Of a stretch of DNA of 64,000 bases, positions 32,625-45,013 are shown piece by piece (positions within the stretch are counted from its first letter, which is position 1; each line of letters begins with the position of its first letter). Origin of the DNA: Cladorhizidae sp. MBARI D1340-BT2 (lineage: Eukaryota > Porifera > Demospongiae > Poecilosclerida > Cladorhizidae). The notes beneath the pieces were generated by a model. The model was not told the DNA's origin. It was given only the letters and a program-made list of their open reading frames with translations, and searched no databases. Made by a program: the position numbers and the translations under genes. Location: positions 36,500,163 to 36,564,162 of the forward strand of contig JAQNBH010000015.1 in the NCBI GenBank assembly GCA_028752905.1, read 5' to 3'.

Positions 32625-33055
32625 TGTCCATGAACCACCAAGATGGCTCTTAGGTCTGAACACTTAGTTATCTGTAATTATAATTAGTATAATGTTAATC
32701 ATGCAATTATCATTATGTCACGTTATGTTGTGATTACATGCTTATTGACTGTTTCAGTTTCACACTTTTATTTTATATTGGCATATGGAAGCCTATGTGT
32801 GTTCTGTGCTTTGGACTTTGGTGTGTGTATTGTGTGCTTTCCTGCATCCTGGGAGGCAGGGTGCATCCTGGGAGGCAGGGTATTTAAACCCTGACTCCCA
32901 ACTGTTCAGTTAGTCTTGATCTTATATTGCTCAATTGTTCTATTGGATTTATAATATTCTAAATTTTGCTAAAGAGTGATCGTACAGCATAGATATTGCT
33001 CTGGTGGCAGTAATTATTATCAAGTTGGGAGTTATCTACCGAATGACCCTCAACA
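32625..33055 (+). repeat. Element A 3' LTR (431 bp)
   Basis: TGTCCATGAACC through ACCCTCAACA. Contains an extra tandem copy of 'gcatcctgggaggcagggt' near 32850 relative to the LTR at 48926. TATA-like 'gggtatttaaaccctg' is present. Confidence 0.9.
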
Positions 33056-33488
33056 GCCCTCCCGCTCACCATGTGATGCTTGCCTAGTGGATGTTGAATA
33101 ACTGTACGATAAAAATCATGAGCAGATGAAAATACTGCCTTTTGTCTATATGCTGCACATGGCACCTTTCAAATGGGAAAAAACTCTATATCAACATGCC
33201 AGTTGCAAGAGAGAGGTGAAACTACTGTATCTCCAACCAGGATAAGGTTCTATCAAGTTTTGGCATCATATTCGATCTAACTGGGTCACTGCGCATCACA
33301 AGAAATGACTTCTTGATAATTTGTAATAAGAACAGTGGCGACAGAGACACCAAGACAAAATACAGCGACTTCATAACTTAGATCTTGGTGGAGGCGATAG
33401 TTTCTTCATCCACACAGTGATAGTGGAGTACATTGTTCCAGAACACTGCCTGAGCTTATAACCAATGCTAGGAGTGCATAATATAATC
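33056..33488. other. Flank of element A, duplicated at 49346-49780
   Basis: Both A 3' LTRs are followed by the same sequence ('gctcaccatgtgatgcttgc' onward). The fragment at 47262 therefore arose by duplication of element plus flank, not by a separate insertion. No gene recognised. Confidence 0.7.
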
Positions 33489-33968
33489 ATGGGGCAGGGC
33501 ATAGAGGCTGGCTATAAAGTCATTCTGCATCTGTGTCACAATTACAGTTCGCACAAATATGATTTTGGCCAAGGCCTATACTTCCCACAGTCCTATAAGG
33601 CCACTTTATGCTTGTAGAAGAAAGGTTGGTTGGTACATAAGAGCATGCTTTGGGCTGCCAAATGTGGCAATATGGACATTGTTCACCTGTGCCTGGAGTG
33701 GAGTCTATATGATATGAGCATATTGTATGGTACCACTGATGGCCACAAGGATAATAGACATCTGTGCAAAAAATAAGGGGTGTGTAACTATGATGTTGCC
33801 ATGGACTGGTGCTCTGGTGATGGGCACAAGGATATTGTACATCTGTGCCATTAGTTAGTTTTGAATGAGACCATGTGCTTATATCACGAGGAAGATGAAC
33901 ATAAGAGCTACCTTGAGAGTAACCAGCTTCCACTGACTAATATGGTGGCCTCATTATCTCTGGGCTAA
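33489..33968 (+). pseudogene. Ankyrin-repeat-like pseudogene
   Basis: One frame of 159 codons, from MGQGIEAGYKVILHLCHN, with three internal stops. Repeating blocks are LWAAKCGNMDIVHLCLEW, GTTDGHKDNRHLC and SGDGHKDIVHLCH, matching the ankyrin-type 'A...GH.DIV.LC' pattern with a period of about 30 residues. Ankyrin proteins with this style occur in large DNA viruses and in some invertebrate and protist genomes, so the origin is open. A second copy is at 49781-50245. The consistent frame across the stops supports a real former gene. Confidence 0.6.
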
Positions 33969-34526
33969 ATTACTCTTTCTGTTCTTGTCAATCCAAAATA
34001 TATTTTTTGTTTTTAAATGAGAAAAAAAATTCCCCCTATTTTATCAATCAGCCACCTATATACAAGGTGTTACTCAGTGTAACACCAGAACTAATCAATC
34101 ATAGATGTTAGTATTTAATATGTTTATTACTAAAGAAGACACACATGTCTATAATACATAAACATTACAAGTAGTAGTTAGCTACCTGGTTTTGTTGGTT
34201 TGTGCTGTTGACTATTGCCACAAGAGTAAACTTCTGATGGATAGACATATTATGTGCAAATTATGTGTGGGGGAAATCTAGATAGATATATAGAATAAAT
34301 GATATAATTATTAAAAATATATATTGGTTAAAAAAAAGACTTTCTTCAGGGAGCTGGGGTGCTGCCTGAGGTCAACTGGGGTTGGTGAATAATAATAACA
34401 ATTTTATTTACTTGTTTTTTTGTTTGTTTTGTTTTTATTGTTTGTTCATTCGTTCTTTCATTTGTTTGTTTGTTCATTATCTTTATCATCTCAATGACCT
34501 CTCAGTTGACATAACATTAAAATAAA
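33969..34526. other. Non-coding flank, duplicated at 50246-50810
   Basis: AT-rich, containing a TTTG-rich stretch near 34415-34475. No gene recognised. Confidence 0.5.
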
Positions 34527-34628
34527 CTTCTCAATAATCAACTTCAAATTTTTATTCACTGATGAAGACTCAGAGCATCTAGTTGAAATGTCGAGTGAAT
34601 AAAAATTGAAGTTGATTATTGAGAAGGT
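34527..34628. repeat. Foldback motif with long arms
   Basis: Arms 'cttctcaataatcaacttca' and its inverse 'tgaagttgattattgagaag' enclose 'ctgatgaagactcagagcat' and 'ctagttgaaatgtcgag'. It is the same family as 50811-50914 but with mutations in the central hairpin and in the GAAAC box. Confidence 0.8.
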
Positions 34629-34639
34629 GATTTTAATCA

Positions 34640-35582
<943 letters not shown>

Positions 35583-35587
35583 AATAC

Positions 35588-35785
35588 CAAAATAATAACT
35601 AAATACATAAATACATAAATAAATAAATAACTAAATACATAAATAAATAACTAAATACATAAATAAATAACTAAATACATAAATAAATAACTAAATACAT
35701 AAATAAATAACTAAATACATAAATAAATAACTAAATACATAAATAAATAACTAAATACATAAATAAATAACTAAAATAAATAACT
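35588..35785. repeat. 20-bp minisatellite, about 8-9 copies
   Basis: Unit 'aactaaatacataaataaat', contiguous with the ATT array. The corresponding place in the second copy (near 51360-51410) has only traces of it. Confidence 0.95.
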
Positions 35786-35990
35786 AAAAAGCAACTCCTG
35801 ACTTACCCCAAAACAGACGAGGCATCCCCCCCCGCTTGACTACAACTGAGAGATGCTGAAGGAGGTGAGCACAGGCATTCAACTCCCCAATTCTTTGCCT
35901 TATCCTGAGGCTGAGTTCCTTCAGAAAATCCATCGACCTGTTCCTGAAGACTCCCAATGACTCGATGGACATGGCACAAAATGTATCAAT
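35786..35990 (-). pseudogene. Retroelement C-terminal fragment
   Basis: On minus: MSIESLGVFRNRSMDFLKEL, then LRIRQRIGE and LQHLSVVVKRGGMPRLFWG. This resembles a short C-terminal module that recurs in many invertebrate retroelement proteins (pattern 'I.SLG....FL.EL..RI...LQRLSVAVQRGN'). I recognise the pattern from memory but cannot name the family with certainty. Two related fragments lie at 51080-51345 and 51415-51640. Confidence 0.5.
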
Positions 35991-37708
35991 GATCTAGGCT
36001 GGTATACTAGACCACTTTTTCCTCCATTGTTTATTATAATAGTAGTTATTTATAATAGTTAACATTTATTTCGTGTTTTTCTTTTTCTCTCTTGTGTATA
36101 TATGTCTTATTTGGAAGTGGTATCATTTACAGGACCTTATATAATGAATTCCATATAATGAGGGGAAAAAGAAAAAATTACAACATTGGTCTTCATTATA
36201 AAGAGTCCTGTAAGTAATTGCTGTCTAAATTGGTAAATTCCCATTTCATTTTCTTATAAAAACATTTTTGTGTCCTTTGAAGCCAGCAGCTACCTACAAG
36301 AAGTGACTCGGTATATATAATGCAAAAATTAACCAATCGTATATGTTGATAACAGGACCCATTGCAGATAAAATTAGCATTACAGCGTATTATGAGCTAA
36401 CTCCATTGCTTACGACTATATTCCTGTAATGTATTGCACATACTTCTAATGCAAAAGAGATGCTTAAAGATTGCTGAAGTCAGGTAATCACAATTCTATA
36501 TATTCTTCAGGACACGTGAACTCTGTTCAGTTTAAAAAGAAGTAAGAACAACAGAAAAGTATACAATATTATATCTTAGGACAAGCTGTTACAATTTTCT
36601 GTGATCGTTTTTACAAATCTGACTGCTCATTTCTTCGCTAGTAGACAAATGCAGCTCAGAAGATTGCAAATGCTATGCAGTACACCACTTAAACAAGCAA
36701 GATTGTACGAGCTTATCGACCTCGAACTTGCTCAGCTTCGAGGCTCGCACAACGCGTTTATTGTGCACAAGTGTGTTTATGGCAATGACGATGTTTACCG
36801 ATTACGAGAATTGCTGTAATAATAATTTGAACACACTGTATGCAAGCTATGTGTGGGGAGTAAAGTAGAAAGATCCTGAAGATAAAAAATTTAAGTTTTT
36901 TGGCCTTCCCGTTTGCACCTTCGTGAAGGATTCAAGGCAAGCTAGAACTCATCATTTAGAATTTGCCAAAATGAGTTTTAGCCGAGAGATACGTATAAAC
37001 TTTTTTTGTTGCCCCATTTAAAAAAAAGATTGCTATAGCAACCCCCAATAATTTTTACGCAGGGTACACAAGATTAACTCCTTACAAACTGGGTGTCCCA
37101 GGTGATCTGGAATCCTTGCCACCTATTATGGATTAAACAAGTTCTTCCATAGCTCATCTGACCCTTAGCTTCAAGTCAATAGAAGTGCAGTGCCCCAGAA
37201 GTGATATGTTCTATGATATTAATGCTGGAAATGGGTTTCATAGCTTTGACATCATCTTAACCACAGGTCCTTTTCTCCCCTCAAATGCCTAAAGCATCAT
37301 GTACAAAGTTAACTGCATGTTCCCTTCCTTCCCTTAGCCACCATTCCTAGATAAAACCTAGACCACCACAAGAGTTCAATGCTAGCCTTGTAGGCAAATA
37401 TGCTGTAAACCAAGTCTCATGGGACATATTATCCACTCTTAAGAAGCACCATCTTTTGCCATTAGACCAGTCACATCATAGAATTGTCAAAAAATATATG
37501 AAAAAGCACACTTCTTATTCTGATAAATGTTTTACTGATATATTGGCAGCATCATATACTTAAGTCAGCTAGAAATTACTAATACATGCTGATGGTACAA
37601 ACAGAAAGTTGTGATACACACAGGAAGTTGTAATGAAACAAGATGATCAGGCTGGTTTCAATATCCTAGAGTAAAGTGAACATGTGGGAAAACAATCATC
37701 AATATCTA
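35991..37708. other. Non-coding stretch, first part duplicated at 51640-52190
   Basis: 35991-36540 matches 51640-52190. Beyond that it is unique in this window. A 72-codon plus frame (36601-36819, with ARLYELIDLELAQLRGSHNA) is of protein-like composition but not recognised. No other signal. Confidence 0.4.
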
Positions 37709-37790
37709 TTCCTGATGAAGGCTAGAGCGTCTAATTGAAAGTTGGAGAGAGTACAAATTCAAGTTGATCATTGAGAAGGTCACTGTAAAA
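37709..37790 (+). repeat. Foldback motif, degenerate
   Basis: 'cctgatgaaggctagagcg' followed by 'tctaattgaaagttgg' and 'aagttgatcattgagaag'. One arm only. Confidence 0.55.
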
Positions 37791-38055
37791 TCAATATCTA
37801 GACAGATATAGGCACCGTGACTTATCAAACTGCCAGACTAACCTAAAGTCCTGTTACCATATCTCACCATATCTGTCAGCCTTCATAGCCATTCCCTCTT
37901 AATGAGATTGATTGACTTGGAGGTTCAGCTTATGTGAGTGCATAATTGCTGCTAGATGTAGTGTGGGCTAGTGCAGTTACTCTTCAGCTTTCCAAGCTCT
38001 AAGATGCATGGGGTTTGCAGATCAGCCAAATGATTGCATTGTACAGGGAAGAGTC

Positions 38056-38500
38056 TATACCACATATAGGAATTCACAGTATTGCAAGCCAGCCCACATT
38101 GACCTGAGATGGAAGATAAGATTCATGAATGGACACTGGAGAAACATACAAATTGTGATGAAAGCCAGTGAGAGATTGCTAGAAATTAACAGAAATTGTT
38201 AATACATTGTCTACTGCTAAACTTGCAAATAGTTGTTTGCCAAATATGAAGTAAAATGGAGAGTAGCCAGTAGTGGATTGAACACTACAATGTTTGCCAC
38301 ACATAGTGACCTAAGGTGTTCCTTCCTGTCTAAAGGATGTTCTGAAGCGGCAGTGTTCAGCAAGAAAACTAGCATGTGATTGAAACGCTCAATTAGACCA
38401 TCAGTGAGAATGATATGGTGTGGTCCTTGTCTTTATAGGCCTAAATCTCAGTAGTTAGTTGTGACTCAAATTGTTTCCCCTGATTAGAGTCAGTGAGTGA
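38056..38500 (-). pseudogene. Integrase relic of a third gypsy-type element
   Basis: On minus, in shifting frames: KTRTTPYHSH, then DGLIERFNHMLVFLL, SEHPLDRKEHLRSLCVAN and a TGYSPFYFIFGKQ stretch, the order of motifs around the third catalytic residue (Glu in IERFNH) of gypsy integrases. It differs clearly from elements A and B. The part at 38056-38235 also matches 53290-53450, so the unit repeats incorporated this element's remains. Confidence 0.75.
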
Positions 38501-39489
38501 AGTTGTCCAGGTGGAAAAATATATCAAATGAACTATAATCTGCAAAGGTAGTCACTGACCTTTCAGAAGTTCAGGAAAGAAAAGTAAACCAAATCTGTGA
38601 CTGTGTGATAATGTATTTTTGGTGTCTGTTGGTTCTAAAGCCAACATATCTCCCACTTCTTCCTAGCCTATGGAGGGAAATTTCACACTTTTGTATATAC
38701 TGATCTTCAATTAAGGCACCCCAAGCAGCCCTAATAATGAGGGCTAGAAATCAACAGTGATACGCATTTAACAAAAAATAGCATATTTTGCTACAAAGTC
38801 TAGTCATTAAACGTCCAACTTCTAACCCCAACCTGCAAGAAAAACACTGCTCAACATTGCCACACAGTGGCTAGACACGTTTTCTATATAATGCACTCCA
38901 AATGAAAAATGTAGGACACAGCAGACCCAGCTAAAGAAGGAGCTAAACTCTTGAGCCGAACTATGTCTCAAGGCAGATTACAAAGGAGCAAAGGTGGGAA
39001 CTATTCTTGCTACAGGATCTGCATTCTACAAGAGCAAATACATAATTCCTGACATATTGAAAAGTGTTTGGGACTTCATAGGCATGGAAAAGCCAAACTA
39101 GAAGGCTGGAAAAGCATTTCTGGAAATGAGCACCGAGAAGCTCATCAGGAAACTATGGACAACTATGGCTAATAATAGGTGCAGTCATAATTTATTTGTA
39201 AAATTAATGCCTACATTGCCTTGTGGGGAAGCTAATAGGCATGCACATAACTGATACTTTTTTCCAATAAGATTTAGACCAGTATTTCAGAATCTGGTAC
39301 CATACAAATGGCATTCTGTAATGAAGGGAATTCTTAACTGTTTTTTGGGCATTCTAAACACTGAGAGGCTGAACAACCAGAATTTACAGTATTAACTCTA
39401 CACACATAACAATCAGCTCTTGCATATTTATAATAGGAACATAAAAAGTCCTCTGAAACCTGACAGTCACTATCAAAATCAAATCTAGT

Positions 39490-39765
39490 AATCTTATGTT
39501 AAGAGCTAGATTTGTAAGTAATATTATGCTTCAGAGCTAGATGTCTAAGTAACATTATGCTTCATAGCTAGTTGTGTAAGTAACATTATGCTTCAGAGCT
39601 AGATGTGTATGTAACATTATGCTTCAGAGCTAGATGTGTAAGTAACATTATGCTTCAGAGCTAGATGTGTAAGTAACATTATGCTCCATAGCTAGATGTG
39701 TAAGTAACATTATGCTCCATAGCTAGTTGTGTAAGTAACATTATGCTTCAGAGCTAGATGTTTAG
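39490..39765. repeat. 31-bp minisatellite, about 9 copies (unit 2)
   Basis: Same repeat unit as 3348-3915, about half the copy number. Confidence 0.93.
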
Positions 39766-40948
39766 AAAACTAGATATCTTGTAATATAACTAATGGTTTC
39801 TATAGAAGGCATGTGTAAGCAACCAGAACTAATGGGAATGAGGAAACAGTGTGTGTCCGAGTGTAATTCAGCTGGGGAGAAAAAATTGTGTTAGGCGTTT
39901 TGTGTTTCTATAAGAGATGACGAGAGATGACGACAAGGACAGGAAAGCAAAAAACAGCAGTGGTAAATACTGAGAAAGAAAAGAAAACTTTTTTTTGGCT
40001 GTGCTCCCTGATAAAGTGGACAAACATTTTGAATACCTGTTATAAAAATATATCGGTGTCAATTAGCTATTGCTGTTTGGCAAACAAAGCATATTGATAA
40101 GAACATGCCATAGCTACTCCGTACTATATATGGCATTAACTCACCTGCCATTACCTGAAGAGCTTTGATAACCTGCTTTGATAGAGAAGTAACGAAGATT
40201 AACAATTTTTTGCAAGCTGATCAAGAACTATATCTATATATATATAAATAGCTTTATATAACAATATTATATAGGTAGGATGAGACATAACTGCCTGCAA
40301 TTAGAGCAATCTAAGTAGAGAGATCTGCCCGGCTAGATAAATGCCTTCAGCTATTATGACAACAGTGGGATGTAATGTCAAAGGCATTGTTTTCCATTCT
40401 TTTGTTTTGGCAATCACAAATACGTATAGTTTACTGATGGCTAACACAATTACTTTAACCTGCAGCATACACATGTGACATGGTGTAACAACACAAGTAG
40501 GCTGTATAAAAGAAAGAAGCCATAGTCATTCAATGGGAGATTGTGCAACACTGTTATTCATCCAGTGAAGTCATTTACTAGCACACATTTCAAGTAACAA
40601 CAACTATAGGAGAGAGTGCTATCTCACACACATACATATATAGCAGCTGAAACTAAGTGTTTAAGCAACTAAGGGGAGAGCTTTAGTTAGTGATATGAGC
40701 TTTTGGGTGTGGGGGTGGGGGATGGGGAATGTAATAAGTGGGTCAAACAATATAGAGAGAGCCTGCCTTATGTGTGAAGGATCATATCCTTTTTGTTGAC
40801 CAAAACTGATATAAAGAAGACATAGAAAAGCAACCATTGCTAGTGATTAAGGTGTTTTTCTAATCGAGTAAGGATATAAGTGCATAGCTACATACATACA
40901 GACAGACAGATAGAGCCACTACTTTATATATGTAGACTAGCTGAAGAA

Positions 40949-40976
40949 CCCCCCCCCCCCCCCCCCCCCCCCCCCC
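40949..40976. repeat. Poly-C run of 28
   Basis: 28 consecutive C's. The unit 3 site (57010-57025) has short interrupted C runs. It is likely unstable or of uncertain length. Confidence 0.95.
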
Positions 40977-41968
40977 ATCCCCGGCCCCAAAGCACAGGAA
41001 GGAACACTTGTTGTCAAAACTTATATATTCTGAAAACATAGAAAAACAACAATTGCAAGTAACTAGGGTGTTTTTCTAATTTTGTAGGGCTAGAAGCAAA
41101 GACCTACCCCAGCCATCAACGTTGCTGGCTCTGTAAATTTTACCATTTCAGTAACTAGGCTGATTTTCTAATAGAATAGGCTATGAACGAATCCTTGCTA
41201 GCAAATTGCTTGCCCTTTGAGAGCTCTAACATCATTGGTAATGCTTTCTTGCTGCATAGTTTGTGAGCTATCATTGGGAATGTGAAAAGTGCATGTGCTT
41301 TAATATCCCTAAAACAAAATGGCCAAAATGGCCAACATTTTGGTGGAAAATCAGATTTTTTCTCCCCGCCTAAAACCATCTTCTGGTCTTGCTAATTCAG
41401 AACAAATAGCTATAGCTTGTTAGTTTTATTCTGGTGGTTTTAGAGTGTATAGAATCAGTTGGACATATAGACAAGCTTTATATGCCGGAATACACATAAA
41501 TAGTGCTGTGGTTCAGGTGAATTAATTAAAGTGATCTTGCGGTGTTTTACGGTACCAGCTAGTGTGCGGCCAAATGCTATAAGAGTGTAGGCAGGGGATG
41601 TGCCAACTAAGAATGTACAATTTGCATTTGAATAAATCAGAGTGTTGAAATAATGGTGTGCACAAAGAGTTGCGTCACAACAGTGACCAGCCTGACCAAT
41701 TGCTTCAGCCCTAATGTATATCAGCCCTAATGTATATGAGAACTAAACTTATATATATAGTGAAAGTGGTTTTTCAATGTAGACCACAAACAGTAGTCAA
41801 TGCTAAGAGGAGCTGATATAGAGACAATTTTGGAATTGGTTGATCCTACAATTTTTTGGGGGGAAATGAGATCCCCTCCCCCCCAATCACTAAAATCATC
41901 TCCTGTTTAATGCTAATTCAGAACATATGTAGTTTTGGAATGGCTTTCTCAATAACCAACTGACAATT

Positions 41969-42754
41969 TGTGACACGGACTTTAGAAAAAAGTAAAACGC
42001 GAGAAAATAGTTGGGACGGTTAATTATACGGCATGACATAACCATCGCTATTTTTAACCTTAAATTGAATTGTTACGTCATCATAGCGGCGTGCAGTATT
42101 GAAAAATCTAAAAGTTGGTCTATGTTTCGAGTTGATTGAGTACGTATTGTGGAAGTTACAGCAAGTTAAAGCTGAAGATAGTCTTTTTCTATTTTAGCTG
42201 GTCTTGCCAGAGAAGTGTGTGGACTAAACTTTAGCTACAATGGCAGAGGAGACTCCTACCTCTCCATCTAATTTCACTCTAGAGAACATCTCTCCAGTCA
42301 CTGAGCTAGATGGCAGTCACGAGGACAATAACGAGAGAGAAACAGTGGACCAGTTCTTCTCCACAGGTTGTGGCTGTTAGCTTGGGCCTGATAATACACA
42401 AGCTGCTCAAGTCTTCTCTGTGGGGAGTTAGCAGTGAGGAGTTAGCAGTGACTACAAGAAATGTGTGTTTAGTTGCCATTTCTTTTTCTGTTTTCACTTA
42501 CTCACCATGACCATGCAAAACTAGTAAAATCTGGATTATTACATCATTGTTTATTACATCATTGTTTATTATTACATCATTGTTTACACGATTAATAAAT
42601 TTTATATCTTAAGAATGGTAATGTATTGACCTATAATATTTTGAGACCTATAATATTTTGAGAAAACATTCTTCATTATCTAAGGAATATATTAAAAAAG
42701 TAAAAATAAATTGGGGAAAAAATCAAAGTCCCTCGTTTCCTATGCCATGTCACA
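41969..42754. mobile_element. 786-bp insertion in unit 2 with TGTGACAYGG ends
   Basis: Absent from units 1 (near 6085) and 3 (near 58430). The ends are TGTGACACGG and the inverse of TGTGACATGG, a 10-bp inverted repeat with one mismatch, similar to the termini of the MITE at 18151. Inside is a promoter-like 'ttacgtcatcatagcgg', a splice-acceptor-like 'ttctattttag', and an ATG with good context at 42240. It may be a small transposon that picked up the 5' end of a host gene. Confidence 0.6.
42240..42378 (+). CDS. Short open frame in the insertion, possible captured first exon
   Basis: ATG at 42240 in 'ctacaatgg' context. Encodes MAEETPTSPSNFTLENISPV and then TELDGSHEDNNERETVDQFF before STGCGC and a stop. 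Acidic, Ser/Thr-rich, of normal protein composition. A GT after 'ccacag' near 42368 could be a splice donor, in which case the frame is a captured first exon. Not recognised. Confidence 0.35.
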
Positions 42755-43059
42755 TTTATTGCTCAATGTTTCCATTAGATGAGATTATTGAGAGATTACT
42801 TATCGATATTAGAGGATCTCCAATTATGTCACTATATTATGTACTATACGGTTTTCTGAAATGTTATATACCAATGTAGACCACTAACATTTACAGGATC
42901 TTTTACTTAAAAAAATAATATATACACTAAATATAAGAGCTTAAAAAAGCAGATGATATTGGTGTAAAATGTTTTAAATGTAAGATTCTTATACTCGAGA
43001 AATACTTATTAGAACGCAATTCAATATGTATTAAAACATTAATCGTCGTTATAATGGGT

Positions 43060-43165
43060 TTCTCAATAATCAACTTAAACCTTGTTACTCGAAGTCTCGA
43101 CTAGTTGCTCTAGCCTTCATCAGCATTATTTCTGATGAAGGCTAGAAGAAATGTCCAGTAACAAA
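43060..43165. repeat. Foldback motif copy (unit 2)
   Basis: The minus strand reads 'gctgatgaaggctagagc', 'aactagtcgagacttcgag' and an arm 'gttgattattgagaaacc'. The plus strand repeats 'ctgatgaaggctagaag'. Matches 6331-6404 and 58730-58832. Confidence 0.7.
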
Positions 43166-43308
43166 TTTTAAATATATTCTACTATGTCATTGGGAGCTCA
43201 TTGCGAGGTCATTGTTAAAAAAAACTTCTCTTTTTTTAATTTTAATCTTTGTTTCATTTTAGTTCCTCTCCATAAATAGCATCATCCTTCAAGAACTTGT
43301 GCAGTTGC

Positions 43309-43640
43309 TCAGGATAACCTCAGAACTAACCAATCATAGCAGTCTTTACCATGTTTATATATACTTAAGTATATGCACATAATATGAACATACATCATGT
43401 TAACCCCAGAACTAACCAATCATAGCAGTCTTTATCATGTTTATACTTAAGTATATGCACATATATAAACATATATCATGTCAGGATAACCCCAGAACTA
43501 ACCAATCATAGCAGTCTTTATCATGTTTATAATTATATACTATCATGTCAGGATAACCCCAGAACTATCCAATCATAGCAGTCTTTATCATTTTATACTT
43601 AAGTATAATAATATGCACATATATAAACATACATCATGGG
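43309..43640. repeat. ~86-bp tandem repeat, about 4 copies (unit 2)
   Basis: Same repeat as 6528-6785 with one more copy. The sequence after it (to about 44100) matches unit 1, except for a ~100-bp insert near 43700-43795. Confidence 0.85.
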
Positions 43641-44617
43641 TCACAAGTGGTTTCAAATGGTTGTTTAATATCTGCGCTGACAGAGTAAAGCTTCTTGCTG
43701 GTAAGCCTTCAGCACACTCTCATCCTTTGTACATTATTTTCATGCTATTATACAGTGCTGTAAAATCATATATAATAATAATAAAAGTAAGCCAACTGGC
43801 CTTCCACTTCTTTGCAGTGAACATGCAGCAGTTACTGAATCACCCCAGCCAAAAATTTCTCACACACAAGCATGGTTATTGCATTTGGTATTTGGAGTGT
43901 GCACACAAGTGATGTGATGGGAAGGGACTGAGGGGGTCGGGGGTCGGGGGTTGGAATAAATTTGATTGATAGTATAAAATTGTTTTTGTGTTGTGGTAAG
44001 CTAGCAAAGGATTCAAGGCATGCTGGGAATGTTTTCCTTTGAGGTAAAGATTGCTGAAAATACTATATATTAGAATGTAAAGAGGCTGCCAAAGTGGGTT
44101 TCATCTGAGACATAAGCTTTATTTCTCTGTGGTCTACGTATTTTTGGCATTTGACATTTTGAAATGGGCTGAGAAAAGCTAGAGCAGAAACATCAAAAAA
44201 TAAATAAAGGGGCCAAACCCAAATAGGGAGTGCTATTGCACCATGCACAAGATATTACATCACACATTTCTACAAATCCTAAAATAACTTCTGCTGTGAA
44301 CTGTTACACTGAAAGTATCACTATTGCTAATACCATGATATTGTCACATGTTCCTTTATCTAGCTACACAAGGAGAGAACTTCCCTGTAATGGAATCAGC
44401 ATGACAATTGCGGGAAAATCTTCATTAAAAACTTCTTTCTTTACCTTACAGTATAATATAAGTAGTTCAGTTACAAGTCAATGTAATATAACACCAACAC
44501 TCCCATGGGATCGATGAGTGACAAAATGAATGTATTGCATAAGAAATGTTTTATACCTCTTTCTTATATATAGCAGAGGATACATAATTCCTTATACCCG
44601 GTAACACAAATTTTGCA

Positions 44618-44794
44618 GGTCCGCTGAGGCGTCTACTGGACTATAGCTACTGTAGTTCCTGGAACACTTTCACCATCCAAATCCCAGTTGGCTGACATTA
44701 TATGAAAAGGCTTCACTAACTTGTAAGCTCGCACTGAAGAGAGAACAGGTCCGGAAACCTTCAGTTCATGTTATACAATATATGATCATACTTG
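44618..44794. other. Segment inverted relative to unit 1
   Basis: Reverse complement of 7523-7690 between the same flanks ('aattttgca' left, A-run then 'gtaac' right). Lies about 140 bp upstream of the decayed signal exon. Confidence 0.8.
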
Positions 44795-44935
44795 TAAAAA
44801 ATGTAACGATCAATCCAAATCCCCACCCACCCTAACCCCCCCTTCCTCCCCCTTCACCCCACCCACCGGAAACTAGCACGTATTTTGGTGGTCGGTGCCT
44901 GAGCGCATGTACGTCTACTGACTCTACTCTCTATA

Positions 44936-45013
44936 TGTTTAGCGTGGCGGGATTATTCTAACAAGCTTAGCGCTTGCTCTTACAGCACTTCCGTCAGTGG
45001 AGGGACAAACATG
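44936..45013 (+). pseudogene. Decayed receptor signal-peptide exon (unit 2)
   Basis: Matches 7857-7944 but has lost about 11 bases ('acaatggaatg'), so the ATG frame meets TAA after a few codons and the signal frame has no upstream ATG. The donor gtaagt is preserved. No downstream receptor exons exist in unit 2. Confidence 0.85.

Larger units (their letters stand above)
21731..33055 (+). mobile_element. Element A: Ty3/gypsy-family retrotransposon, IN before RT, internally inverted
   Basis: Order along the window: 5' LTR, PBS, gag, zinc knuckle, protease and integrase N-terminal and core parts on plus (to about 24900). Then an inverted block (about 24975-32515) with integrase C-terminus, RT and RNase H on minus, and finally the 3' tail, polypurine tract and 3' LTR on plus. 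Turning the block round restores gag-PR-IN-RT-RH, supported by the uninverted 3' half at 47262-49345. Element B sits inside the inverted block. Stops and frameshifts are everywhere, so A is dead. No target duplication is visible (gacat left, gccct right). Confidence 0.85.

Noticed and set aside
21731..33060. Target-site duplication of element A
   Set aside because: The five bases on either side (gacat and gccct) do not match, and the 5' boundary is worn.
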